From Marivita sp. (GTDB taxonomy: Bacteria; Pseudomonadota; Alphaproteobacteria; Rhodobacterales; Rhodobacteraceae), in NCBI RefSeq assembly GCF_017643905.1, contig NZ_JAEPMO010000026.1, positions 1 through 35,571 of the forward strand: DNA of 35,571 bases, in the 5' to 3' direction. Position 1 is the first letter of the stretch; each line of letters begins with the position of its first letter. The notes beneath the pieces were generated by a model. The model was not told the DNA's origin. It worked only from the letters and a program-made list of their open reading frames with translations, and made no database searches. Below are positions 25,636 to 34,019 of the stretch, one piece after another. Position numbers and translations under genes: made by a program.

Positions 25636-25676
25636 AGGCCCGACCCAGCGCCGCGCCGGGTCGGGCCTTTCCTTCT
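25636..25676 (+). terminator. Intrinsic terminator after the sugar-binding protein gene
   Basis: AGGCCCGACCC (25636-25646) pairs with GGGTCGGGCCT (25658-25668), an 11-pair GC-rich stem with an 11-base loop, followed by the T-rich TTTCCTTCT. It starts 8 bases after the binding-protein stop and precedes the mutarotase gene, which would depend on read-through. Confidence 0.85.
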
Positions 25677-25693
25677 GCCAATGGAGCCCTGCC

Positions 25694-26137
25694 ATGTTGA
25701 TCGGACTGGACCCGCGCCTGACACCTGACCTGCTCTACACACTTGCCAGGATGGGTCATGGCGATGAGATTGTGTTGACCGACCGCAACTACCCGTCAGC
25801 CGCTTCTGCCGCGGGCTGCATCGTCAAAGAGGTGATCCATTATCCCGGCCATGATGCTCCGACACTGGCCAACCTGATCACTCAGGTGATGCCACTGGAC
25901 AGCTTCCATACCTATTCTGCGCTTCGAATGGAGATCGACAACGCACCCGACACGATGTCGGAGGCGCATCAGGCCGTTTGGGATGTCCTGCAACCGCGCC
26001 TGCCCGAAGGCGGCGTTCTGTCCAGCATCGAACGGCAGGCGTTTTACAAACACGCGGCCACCTGCTTTGCCGTGGTGCAATGCACCGAAGACCGCCCGTT
26101 CGGCTGTTTCATCCTGCGCAAGGGTGTCGTGTTCTAA
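25694..26137 (+). CDS. FucU/RbsD-family sugar mutarotase
   Basis: The 147-residue protein has the FucU/RbsD start LTPDLLYTLARMGHGDEIVLTD, with His22 and Asp24 in the active-site region, and the C-terminal FYKHAATCFAVVQ followed by the ILRKGVV end. The family speeds interconversion of sugar anomers. It is the last gene in the importer operon, behind a terminator. 5-Methylthioribose and 5-deoxyribose cannot form pyranoses, so the expected job would be alpha/beta-furanose exchange for MtnK. That substrate is inferred from context. GGAG lies about seven bases before the ATG. The gene converges on the antiporter gene, with 35 bases between stops and no clear terminator. Confidence 0.85.
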   Translation: MLIGLDPRLTPDLLYTLARMGHGDEIVLTDRNYPSAASAAGCIVKEVIHYPGHDAPTLANLITQVMPLDSFHTYSALRMEIDNAPDTMSEAHQAVWDVLQPRLPEGGVLSSIERQAFYKHAATCFAVVQCTEDRPFGCFILRKGVVF

Positions 26138-26172
26138 ACCTTCTAGCGCCTGCCCTAGCGATTACGGCGCGC

Positions 26173-28680
26173 CTATTCAGCGGCCTCGAGCATGATTTGC
26201 GAGGGAGGAATGCCGCGCTTTTCCGCGCTGGCGCGCACCGCGTTCCGAAGCGAATTGCTCCGTTCAAGAAGCCGCCGGAAGCGCGTTTCGTCCAGAACAA
26301 GAAATGTCGAGGGCGCAATAGCGCGGACCATTGCGCGCGGGTTCTTGTTCGACAGCACCGCCATCTGCCCAAACATCTCGCCTCGTCCCAGACGCAATGT
26401 CTGCCGTGCGGTCACCAGTTCCACAGCTCCTGACGCAATAAAAAAGACATTTCTCGCGGGGCTGTCCTTGCGCACCACAACATCCTCGGCATTCACGTAG
26501 CGGGTCTTGAGAGCCCGCCCCAGCCGCTTTTGCGCCGCCTCGTCGAGATCGGCAAAAAGTGGCAACTGGCGGATCAGCTCGGCGCGCTGCAAGGCAATAT
26601 CAAGATTAGGCCGCACTTCTTCTACAATGCGGCGCGCTGCAATACCCTGCATCAGGGTCGTAAAGACCTCGGCCCCAATCAGTCCGTCGTCGCGCATCAC
26701 GGTATATTCGCGTTCTTCGATCCGCAGCGCGGTGCGGCGGATGAAGCGCTGCTCAAGTTCTTCGGCATAGCCGGGATATTGCAGCCGCAATCCTTCCAGC
26801 GCGGTTTCGATGGCATCGTTCCGACGCGAGAGCAAATCCTGCAGGAGGTCGGCAACGCGACGCCCATGAATACGCCGGATGCGCGCCTGAATGAAATCGC
26901 CCAGATCGCGCAGGATCAAGCGTTGCGACAGCAGCAATTCAAAGCGATCGGCTGTCATCAGCGCCAGCGGACGGGAGAGGCGCACCCGGTTGTGAAGAAA
27001 CACGGCCAACCGGAAAGTGCGGCCGTAGGAAATGCTGCGCCGGGCCAAGCGCTGATACCCACTACGTCCCTGCGTCCGTGCGCCTTCGATTAGGCGCTCC
27101 GCATCGGAAAGGACCTGTTCCGCGATCCGCGCGGAAATGGTGCGATCGCGGACCCGCAGCAGGATGGTGTCGCGTTCCTGTCCCGCCAACGCGATCAGCC
27201 CCAGCGTGATGCGGTCCCGGTCCAGAATGTCCGCACTGTCTTCCGCAGATTTCACCGCATCATCCAGACGAGTGCTGAACCGTTTGGCCTCGGACCGGAC
27301 AATGTCGCGGCTCAGGTCATAGTTTTCGGTGGTCGTCGCCACATCCTCGCGCACCGTCTGCAAGGCCACAGCGATTACCTGGCGCGACAGTGCCTCGTCG
27401 ATGGGGGACAGCCGATCCAGACCCAGCCTCCGGATCACCCAGCGCAGCGTCGTGCCCTGCACGATCAGCGTAAACAGCGTGAAACCCGTGGCCAAGATCC
27501 CGACAAGCCGTTTTGTCTCGACCGGAATGCGGAAGCTTTCCGTCACAGCAAGCGCCAGCGCGAGGGTCAACGCCCCCCGCAGCCCGCCCCACAAGATCAC
27601 CACGCGATATGGGCGTTCGACGGGGGGCGACGTGCCGAGAAAGCTCAGGATCGGCAAAAGGCCAAAGAGGATGACCGCCCGCGCGGCAATGGCGGCCAAG
27701 ACAACCACCGCGACAATGGCGAAATCTCCCAGACGCACCTCTTCCAGCAAGCGCGGAATCAACAAAGCCGCCAGAATAAAGATCAGCGCGCCCGCCCAAT
27801 GCGCCAGCACACCCCAGAGTTCACGCAGGTTTGTCCACGTCTGGGGCGGCAAGCGCCCCGGAGCGGTCAGGTTCATCGTGATGCCTGCGGCCACCACGGC
27901 GATCACGCCGGATGCCCCGATCATCTGTTCCGCGCCGATATAGGCCAGATAGGGCAGCGCGACCGAGATCGACAATTGCGCCAGTTCGTGCTGGTTCACG
28001 ATCGCCATGATCCAGACCGCGAGCCGCGCCGCCAGCCACCCGGTCAGAGCACCCCCCGCGATCAGCACCGGAAACTGCGCGACCGCGTCCGACAATTCCG
28101 GGTCAGGGACGCCCAGCATCACGAACCCCATAAAAAGGCCGAAGAGCGCAATCGCTGCCGCGTCATTCAACAGGCTTTCGCCTTCGATGATCCGTGTCAG
28201 CCGCTGCGGCGCCGAGATGGAGCGAAAGATCGACACCACCGCCGAGGGATCGGTCGTCGAGACGATCGCGCCGATCAGCAGACACGCCGCCAGCGGCAGC
28301 GCACTTGCCCATGCAAGGGCGTATCCGACGCTGAGGGTGGCAACGACGACCGCGACTATGGCAAGCACGAGGATCGGAACCCAGTCGTCCAGCATCCTTC
28401 GCAAGTTCATGCCCAACGTCGCCTGGAACAGCAGGGTCGGCAGGAACACATAGAGGAAGACATTGGACCGGATCGGCAGGGCAAGGATCGCCTCGGCCAC
28501 AGGGTTGAGCGCGTCCGTCAATTCCGTCTGCAGGAAGAAAGTCGCACTGGCACCGATCAGAATGCCCAGCGTGGCAAGGATCACGCTGTAGGGCAGCCGA
28601 AGTCGCGCCGCGAGCGGCTCTGCCGCGCCGATGACAAGAAACAGCGAAGCGATGATCGTGGTGACGACGACGATGTCCAT
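26173..28680 (-). CDS. CPA1-family Na+/H+ antiporter with C-terminal cyclic-nucleotide-binding-like domain
   Basis: The 835-residue protein starts with about 12 membrane segments of an NhaP/NHE-type exchanger (1-420), with the ion-site residues TTDP (Asp144) and GESLLND (Glu167, Asn172-Asp173). A helical cytoplasmic stretch follows, then a cNMP-binding-like domain at about 705-810. Its binding cassette reads GEMFGQMAVLSNKNPRA: the Arg that holds the cyclic phosphate (Arg782) is present, but the usual Glu is Gln772. The architecture resembles SOS1/sperm-type exchangers. It would exchange Na+ (or K+) for H+ at the inner membrane, fitting a marine lifestyle. The ribosome site before ATG 28680 is weak. 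It is a single-gene unit. Confidence 0.92.
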   Translation of the reverse strand: MDIVVVTTIIASLFLVIGAAEPLAARLRLPYSVILATLGILIGASATFFLQTELTDALNPVAEAILALPIRSNVFLYVFLPTLLFQATLGMNLRRMLDDWVPILVLAIVAVVVATLSVGYALAWASALPLAACLLIGAIVSTTDPSAVVSIFRSISAPQRLTRIIEGESLLNDAAAIALFGLFMGFVMLGVPDPELSDAVAQFPVLIAGGALTGWLAARLAVWIMAIVNQHELAQLSISVALPYLAYIGAEQMIGASGVIAVVAAGITMNLTAPGRLPPQTWTNLRELWGVLAHWAGALIFILAALLIPRLLEEVRLGDFAIVAVVVLAAIAARAVILFGLLPILSFLGTSPPVERPYRVVILWGGLRGALTLALALAVTESFRIPVETKRLVGILATGFTLFTLIVQGTTLRWVIRRLGLDRLSPIDEALSRQVIAVALQTVREDVATTTENYDLSRDIVRSEAKRFSTRLDDAVKSAEDSADILDRDRITLGLIALAGQERDTILLRVRDRTISARIAEQVLSDAERLIEGARTQGRSGYQRLARRSISYGRTFRLAVFLHNRVRLSRPLALMTADRFELLLSQRLILRDLGDFIQARIRRIHGRRVADLLQDLLSRRNDAIETALEGLRLQYPGYAEELEQRFIRRTALRIEEREYTVMRDDGLIGAEVFTTLMQGIAARRIVEEVRPNLDIALQRAELIRQLPLFADLDEAAQKRLGRALKTRYVNAEDVVVRKDSPARNVFFIASGAVELVTARQTLRLGRGEMFGQMAVLSNKNPRAMVRAIAPSTFLVLDETRFRRLLERSNSLRNAVRASAEKRGIPPSQIMLEAAE

Positions 28681-28735
28681 TTCTTCACTCTAACGCGGGA
28701 GTAAGCCTTGCAGAAGACCAACGAAGGGTAAAAGA

Positions 28736-28750
28736 CCCGTCACCCACGGG
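28736..28750 (-). terminator. Possible weak terminator downstream of the permease pair
   Basis: On the minus strand CCCGT-GGGTG-ACGGG forms a 5-pair stem followed by TCTTTTACC. It lies in the 200-base gap between the second permease stop (28881) and the antiporter start (28680). The short stem keeps confidence low. The rest of the gap must hold the antiporter promoter, but I see no clear -35/-10 pair. Confidence 0.35.
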
Positions 28751-28880
28751 CGCGGGATTATTGGTCAACTGGCTTCGAGCAGGTAACGCCCATCTGTTGC
28801 AGGCACAATGCTGCGGCATTTGATTGTTGCCGGATCAGGTGGTTGTTGCCGAAGTCGTGAACGCTCAAACCGCGCGAGGC

Positions 28881-29366
28881 TCACATCAGCACCGAAACAA
28901 CTGCCGCGATCACAAAGGGTACCGGAAGGCTCACAAGGATACGGGTCAATGTCGCCTGACGCCCCATGAAAGACAGCTCGTAAGCAAAGATCTTGGTTGT
29001 CGAAAACAGCGACCAGGACGTGACATAGACGATTGCCGCGACCGGCGAGGCCCCTGCCTTGAGCGCGGCGGCGCCAATGGCGAAACTGACGAACGCTCCC
29101 CCCGGTGTGAGCGGCCCAAGCGCAATGGCCAAGAGAATGCCAGTGATCCCGGCCTCGGTTCCCAAGAGCTGCCGCACCTGTTCTTCCGGCAACAATTCGG
29201 CAAAGAACCCTGCCCCCAGCAGGGCGACGATCACCCGTGGCGCGGTAAAGAGGAACGTGTCCAATGACGCACGGTAAGATGCCCTTCGCCACTCCTCGTT
29301 GGGCAATTGCAACCAAAGCCAGATCGCGCCCGCTCCGATGAGCACTGTTCCGATGAGAATGTTCAC
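28881..29366 (-). CDS. Half-size membrane permease, second of a paralogous pair
   Basis: The 161-residue protein has about five hydrophobic segments. It starts at GTG 29366, overlapping the previous stop as GTGA; a longer frame lies inside the previous gene. The core LGPLTPGGAFVSFAIG, then TSWSLFSTTKIFAYELSF and LVSLPVPFVIA, aligns with the core of the upstream permease, so the two arose by duplication. They may form a heterodimer equivalent to one full permease of the ArsP/YraQ (PF03773-like) kind, but that family assignment is uncertain. No substrate can be read from the sequence or the neighbours. Confidence 0.75.
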   Translation of the reverse strand: MNILIGTVLIGAGAIWLWLQLPNEEWRRASYRASLDTFLFTAPRVIVALLGAGFFAELLPEEQVRQLLGTEAGITGILLAIALGPLTPGGAFVSFAIGAAALKAGASPVAAIVYVTSWSLFSTTKIFAYELSFMGRQATLTRILVSLPVPFVIAAVVSVLM

Positions 29367-29926
29367 GCGGCGCGCCTTTGCATCAAGGACCGCGCGGCCA
29401 TCCCCAACAGGACGGGCATCGGCAGGCTCAGCAGGTAGCGGATCCAGACAAGGTCTGTGGGCAGAAACGAAAACTCCCAGATCAGGGTGCGGTTCAGTCC
29501 CAACAGGCTCCATCCCGAGATGAAAGCGATCACTGCGCCCAGATCCGCCCCTGCTACACCCAACCCTGCTGCAAGCGGGAAAGTCATCATCGGCCCACCG
29601 GGAATGGCTGCCCCGCAGGCGGTTGCCACCACCAATCCGCGGACACCGCTTTCCCGACCGATCAACCGCCCGACCCGGTCGCGGGGCAACAGGATCGGCA
29701 ATGTCGCCGCGATGAAAATCCCCGCACCGATCTTGGGCGCGAGCACTGCCAGAAAACCGAAGGTTTCAAGCAGAATGTCGCCCACGCGACCCCAACCGGA
29801 CACGATCCCCACCGCGACCCCGCCCGCAAGTGTCAGGGCAAGGAGGACGAGGAAACTGCCATCGAACACCTTTCGGGATTTCGTCTCGGGCGGCGGGTCA
29901 GCCGCAATGTTCTTCAATGAGGGCAT
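29363..29926 (-). CDS. Half-size membrane permease, first of a paralogous pair
   Basis: The 187-residue protein begins with a polar tail of about 20 residues and then has about five hydrophobic segments. The core CGAAIPGGPMMTFPLAAG is followed by FISGWSLLGLNRTLIWEFSF and LLSLPMPVLLG, matching the second permease. Start 29926 is chosen because the frame upstream to 30220 codes for low-complexity, non-membrane sequence within the intergenic region. Its stop overlaps the GTG of the partner. The 244-base gap to the divergent gene at 30171 should hold both promoters; I see no clear operator in it. Confidence 0.75.
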   Translation of the reverse strand: MPSLKNIAADPPPETKSRKVFDGSFLVLLALTLAGGVAVGIVSGWGRVGDILLETFGFLAVLAPKIGAGIFIAATLPILLPRDRVGRLIGRESGVRGLVVATACGAAIPGGPMMTFPLAAGLGVAGADLGAVIAFISGWSLLGLNRTLIWEFSFLPTDLVWIRYLLSLPMPVLLGMAARSLMQRRAA

Positions 29927-30170
29927 CGTCGAGATGTGTCCGAATGTCCAAGAGGACCATGTGTATGTATCGCGGGACCGGTGCGGGACTGCAATCGTCT
30001 TCGACGGATTTGTCGATGCAGATCCGCCCGTTTGATCGGATGCCTCTGTCCCAGCGTGCAGTAGCGTTCGCGTGTCACAGCGATATGTCATCCCCCGCAT
30101 GACGCTGGTTGGCCTTGCCTGAAAACCCGTCCAAAGTCTCGGGTGACACGGCACAACAGGGAGGCCCGCC

Positions 30171-30551
30171 ATGAGCACATTCGACGAAGACCTTTTTCTG
30201 AAAGGGCTGGAACAGCGCAAGGCGACGCTCGGCGCAGACTATGTTGAAAAGAACCTTGCGAGCGCCGATGATTTCACCCGACCATTTCAGGAAGCGATGA
30301 CTGCGTGGTGCTGGGGCTTTGGATGGGGCGATGACGTGATCGATCCCAAAACACGGTCGATGATGAACCTCGCCATGATTGGTGCTTTGGGCAAGATGCA
30401 TGAATGGGAAATCCACTGCCGCGGCGCAATCAACAACGGCGTCACCAAAGAGGAAATCCGCGCGATCATCCACGTGGTGGGCATCTATTGCGGTGTGCCG
30501 CAGGCGTTGGAGTGTTTCCGCGTGGCGCGCAAGGTTCTGGAAGAACAGTGA
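30171..30551 (+). CDS. Carboxymuconolactone decarboxylase (PcaC/AhpD-like) family protein
   Basis: The 126-residue protein has the family signature EWEIHCRGAINNGVTKEEIR, with His82 in the conserved position, and ends with GIYCGVPQALE. It lacks the CxxC pair of AhpD peroxidase-type members, so it is nearer to the gamma-carboxymuconolactone decarboxylase (PcaC) side. AGGGAGG lies six bases upstream of the ATG. No other protocatechuate genes (pcaGHBD) are present, so the PcaC reaction is not supported by context. It is a single-gene unit ended by a terminator. Confidence 0.85.
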   Translation: MSTFDEDLFLKGLEQRKATLGADYVEKNLASADDFTRPFQEAMTAWCWGFGWGDDVIDPKTRSMMNLAMIGALGKMHEWEIHCRGAINNGVTKEEIRAIIHVVGIYCGVPQALECFRVARKVLEEQ

Positions 30552-30562
30552 TTCACACAGAA

Positions 30563-30596
30563 AAAGGGTCGACCCTTTCAGGCCGACCCTTGGTTT
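30563..30596. terminator. Bidirectional terminator between convergent genes
   Basis: AAGGGTCG (30564-30571) pairs with CGACCCTT (30584-30591). On the plus strand GGTTTGTT follows; on the minus strand the stem is followed by TTTC. A perfect 16-base palindrome, AAAGGGTCGACCCTTT (30563-30578), overlaps it as an alternative fold. It serves the decarboxylase-family gene and the TRAP permease gene. Confidence 0.75.
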
Positions 30597-30614
30597 GTTG
30601 CTGCTCGATGTGTC

Positions 30615-32882
30615 TCAGTCGGCGCCACGTACCGCGATGGTGGCGTTGGGGTCCGGGTGCAGGAAGCGCTGGATCAGCCATGCACCAGCGGTCACAGCAA
30701 TGCCGATCAGGTCCGTCACCAGACCGCCTTCGATCATCAGAAGCGCTGCAGCAAGCAGACCCACGCGGATGAACCACGCTGATCGTTGGCCCATGAACCA
30801 GCCTTGAACGCTACCTGACAACAGGAACACGCCGAAGGTCGCCGTGATCCCGGCGCGGATCACCTCGAACCACGTGCCGTCCATCAGGAGGGCGCTGTTG
30901 TAGAAGAACATGAAGGGCACGATGAAGGCCGCGATGCCGATCTTGAACGAGGCAACCGAGGTCTGCATCGGGTTCGCACCCGAAATACCAGCCGCCGCGT
31001 AGCTGGCCAGAGCCACGGGGGGCGTGATGGCCGACAGAACCGCGAAGTAGAACACGAAGAAATGCGCGGTCAGTTGCGGAATACCAAGCTGCACAAGCCC
31101 CGGTGCCACAACCGACGCAGCCACCGCGTAGGCCGCAGTCGTCGGCATCCCCATGCCCAGCAGGATCGCGATACACATCGCAAAGAACAGCGCCAGAAGC
31201 TGGCTCACACCTGCAAGGTCAAGAAGCACAGCCGAAAAACGTGCACCAACCCCGGTGAGCGAGATCACACCGACGATGATACCCGCACAGGCACAGACTG
31301 CGATAATCTGGATCGACATGATGCCCGCCAGTTCAAACGCCTTGGCAATGCCCCGCAGGGTCATCGGGAACGGGGTCAGCCAGCTGACCACGGCAGCGGC
31401 CATCGTCGCCAGCGTACCCGCACGGATCACCGAATACCCCATGAACAGCGCAGCAATCAGAATGATGATCGGGATGAACAGGTAGACCTGACGCACCATC
31501 TTGGCGAGTTTCGGCAGTTCATCCTCGCGCATGCCCCGCATGCCCAGCTTGGCCGCCTCAAAATCGACCATGAAGTAGACCGACACGAAGTAAAGGATCG
31601 CCGGGATGATGGCCGCGATGGCGATCTCCTGATACGGAATGCCGGTGATCTCGGCCATGATGAAGGCCCCTGCCCCCATGATCGGCGGCATGATCTGCCC
31701 ACCGGTCGAGGCTGCGGCTTCAACAGCACCAGCAGTCGTCGGGCGATAACCCACCTTTTTCATCAGCGGGATGGTCAGCGATCCGGTCGCCACCACGTTA
31801 CCCGCAGAGGTGCCGTTGATCATACCCATCAGGCCCGAGGCGAAGATCGCAACCTTTGCCGGACCACCCCGTGCGCGACCGGCTGCGGCAAAGGCGAAGT
31901 TAACAAAGTAGTCGCCCACTTTCGACGCCTGCAGGAAGGCCGCGAAGATGATGAAGAGGATGATGTAGGTAGAAGACACCGCCGTCGTCGGCCCTAGGAT
32001 ACCGGCATCCGAGTAGACATGTCCAAAGAACCGCTGCCAGCTATAGGCGCTCTGCACCGCGAGGATGCCGGGCAGCAGATGCGCGACGAAGGTGTAAAGC
32101 AGGAACACGCCGGTGATGATGACCAGCGCCAGACCGGCAACGCGACGTGTCAGTTCGAGGATCATCGCAGAGCCGGCAGTTGCGGCAAAGGCCACACCAA
32201 TCGGGACAAACGGTGTACCCACGGCGTTGCGGGCTGCGGTCCCGTAAATGGCCACGAGATAGGCCGCGACCGCGATCCCGCAGACGCCAAGCAGGATGTC
32301 GGACACCCGAAAGCGATCCCTTGGGGCTGTCTCGAGCCAGCCAAGGACAATGCCGCCCCCGGTTGCGATCAGCAACGGAAATCCAAAATACCAGACCTCC
32401 TGATTATAGATCGGTGTTCCGGCGAATGCGGGCCATGTGGTCAGCCCACCCATCTCGGGCAGCGTGCCAGAGGCGATTGTCTGTGCGAACCAAAGGCTGG
32501 TGCCCAGAGCAAAGAGAGCGGGAATAAACAGGATATAGGCAAGCTTGCCCCAAATGCCGCCCTGCGTGTTCTCGTCCTTGTCCGAGAACAACATTGCATT
32601 GTAGACGACAAAGCCCAAGGCCAAGGCACCCGCGATGTGCACGATCCGGAAATTCCAGGTCTCCATCGGGAATTGCGGCAAGAGCGGCACCGTGATCCCG
32701 GTGTAGGCCGAGATCGACACACCGTTGAGCGCTGCCATGTGGAACAGCGCATAGACAGCGGCAACCGCCGCCACAATCTGCATCCGCCAGCCTGTAAAGA
32801 GACGCCGATTGGCTTCGACCGGCTCTTCGTCGACGCCTTCCGCAATCACGGGCGCGTCCGCCTGTGTGGATTCCTGAACCAT
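30615..32882 (-). CDS. TRAP transporter fused permease (DctQM, 4TM/12TM fusion)
   Basis: The 755-residue membrane protein fuses the small (DctQ-like) and large (DctM-like) TRAP subunits, the form usually paired with TAXI binding proteins. The N-terminal part has about four membrane segments after a polar, acidic tail. The DctM part carries GLMGMINGTSAGNVVATGS, EAAASTGGQIMPPIMGAGAF and GMGMPTTAAYAVAA. Such transporters use ion gradients to import organic acids or related solutes. Start 32882 is set by GGGAGG five bases upstream; frames further upstream enter the intergenic region. It lies 147 bases downstream of its binding-protein gene, beyond a hairpin. Confidence 0.93.
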   Translation of the reverse strand: MVQESTQADAPVIAEGVDEEPVEANRRLFTGWRMQIVAAVAAVYALFHMAALNGVSISAYTGITVPLLPQFPMETWNFRIVHIAGALALGFVVYNAMLFSDKDENTQGGIWGKLAYILFIPALFALGTSLWFAQTIASGTLPEMGGLTTWPAFAGTPIYNQEVWYFGFPLLIATGGGIVLGWLETAPRDRFRVSDILLGVCGIAVAAYLVAIYGTAARNAVGTPFVPIGVAFAATAGSAMILELTRRVAGLALVIITGVFLLYTFVAHLLPGILAVQSAYSWQRFFGHVYSDAGILGPTTAVSSTYIILFIIFAAFLQASKVGDYFVNFAFAAAGRARGGPAKVAIFASGLMGMINGTSAGNVVATGSLTIPLMKKVGYRPTTAGAVEAAASTGGQIMPPIMGAGAFIMAEITGIPYQEIAIAAIIPAILYFVSVYFMVDFEAAKLGMRGMREDELPKLAKMVRQVYLFIPIIILIAALFMGYSVIRAGTLATMAAAVVSWLTPFPMTLRGIAKAFELAGIMSIQIIAVCACAGIIVGVISLTGVGARFSAVLLDLAGVSQLLALFFAMCIAILLGMGMPTTAAYAVAASVVAPGLVQLGIPQLTAHFFVFYFAVLSAITPPVALASYAAAGISGANPMQTSVASFKIGIAAFIVPFMFFYNSALLMDGTWFEVIRAGITATFGVFLLSGSVQGWFMGQRSAWFIRVGLLAAALLMIEGGLVTDLIGIAVTAGAWLIQRFLHPDPNATIAVRGAD

Positions 32883-32991
32883 TGCCACCTCCCTGGCAAA
32901 GCCGCCTTGACTGCTTGCGTCGGCGCTTCGTGTCATGTGTGAGAAAAGGCATCCTCTGGGGCACAACTAAAGGTGCGCGGAATGCAAAACA

Positions 32992-33021
32992 GAGGCGGCG
33001 CAACCTGTGTCGCGCCGCCTC
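32992..33021 (-). terminator. Hairpin between the TAXI binding-protein and permease genes
   Basis: GAGGCGGCGC and GCGCCGCCTC form a perfect 10-pair stem with a 10-base loop, starting 9 bases after the binding-protein stop. On the transcribed strand TGTTTTG follows. It probably ends most transcripts or protects the binding-protein mRNA, giving more binding protein than permease. Confidence 0.7.
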
Positions 33022-33029
33022 AAGACGGC

Positions 33030-34019
33030 TTACATGCCGTGGATCATGCTGTCGGGAATGTCAGCGCCCGCATTGTCCTTGAACCACTGGGCCGCACCGG
33101 GATGCCACTTCATGACAGTGTTCTTGCCCCAATGCTCGGGCAGCGTGGCGGTGGCCGCGCGGTGAATGTTCACCATCCGCGCGTTGTCGGACATGACAAC
33201 GTCAACAGCCGCGTTGACAAAGCTTGCCGGCAGGTCGCAATTCGCAATTGCAAAGTTCCACATAGACACCGACCGCGCAGGTGCGGTCAGCGTCGTATAG
33301 GCATCGGCCGAGATCTCGAACGCGGAGACCAGGAAGGCCGAGACGATCTTGGCCTGCTCTTCTTCGGTGAACTCGATAATGTTCACGTCGGTCTGCACTT
33401 CAAGCTGCGACACGGCAGGAACTGGAACGCCTGCTGCAAACGCGATCACGTCCAGCAGACCGTCCTGAAGCTGACCACCAAGATCGGACCAGCCGCCGTT
33501 GCGACGCTCGAAGTTGACGCCCAGCTCTTCCATCATCCGAGGGAAGTACGTGTCGGATGTGGAACCTGCCGGACCAAAACCGATCCGGGCGCCTGCCGGG
33601 ATCTCGGAGATCGACGTGATGCCGGACGAGGACAGCGCCGTCACCGAGAACGGTGTCTCATACATCGGGAACATGGCGCAGGCATTGGTCATCTGCAGAC
33701 CCGGTGCAATCGGGTTTGTCCCTGCCAGCGATTCCGCTGCCGGGCCCATTGTGGTCATGCCGAACTGGGCGTCACCCGTGTGAACCAGCGCCATGTTCTG
33801 CATCGGGCCACCGGTGACTTCGGCACCGCCGGACACGCCCAGCTCTTCTGCAACAAGGTTTGCCCAGCCCGAGCCATAGGCAAAGAAGGTGCCGCCCTGC
33901 GATGCTGTGCCCACGGTAAAGCTTTCCGGCCAGCCAGTGCGGTCGACATGGCTTTCGGCGACTGCCTGACCCGTGATGGCACAGGTGACGGCAAAGGTGA
34001 GTGCTGTGATCTTCTGCAT
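33030..34019 (-). CDS. TAXI-family TRAP transporter solute-binding protein
   Basis: The 329-residue protein has a Sec signal peptide (residues 1-22, cleavage after AVA) and the TAXI-type periplasmic-binding fold, with FTVGTASQGGTFFAYGSGWANL at the mature N-terminus, GGPMQNMALVHTGDAQFG and GARIGFGPAGSTSD. GGGAGGA lies five bases before ATG 34019. TAXI proteins capture glutamate, dicarboxylates or unknown solutes for fused TRAP permeases; the ligand here cannot be deduced. The sigma-54-type response regulator gene upstream, in the same direction, is the likely controller. Confidence 0.93.
   Translation of the reverse strand: MQKITALTFAVTCAITGQAVAESHVDRTGWPESFTVGTASQGGTFFAYGSGWANLVAEELGVSGGAEVTGGPMQNMALVHTGDAQFGMTTMGPAAESLAGTNPIAPGLQMTNACAMFPMYETPFSVTALSSSGITSISEIPAGARIGFGPAGSTSDTYFPRMMEELGVNFERRNGGWSDLGGQLQDGLLDVIAFAAGVPVPAVSQLEVQTDVNIIEFTEEEQAKIVSAFLVSAFEISADAYTTLTAPARSVSMWNFAIANCDLPASFVNAAVDVVMSDNARMVNIHRAATATLPEHWGKNTVMKWHPGAAQWFKDNAGADIPDSMIHGM

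Noticed and set aside
29927-30220. N-terminal extension of the first half-permease up to 30220
   Set aside because: The extra 98 residues are polar, low in family-like features, and overlap the divergent promoter and the start of the gene at 30171.
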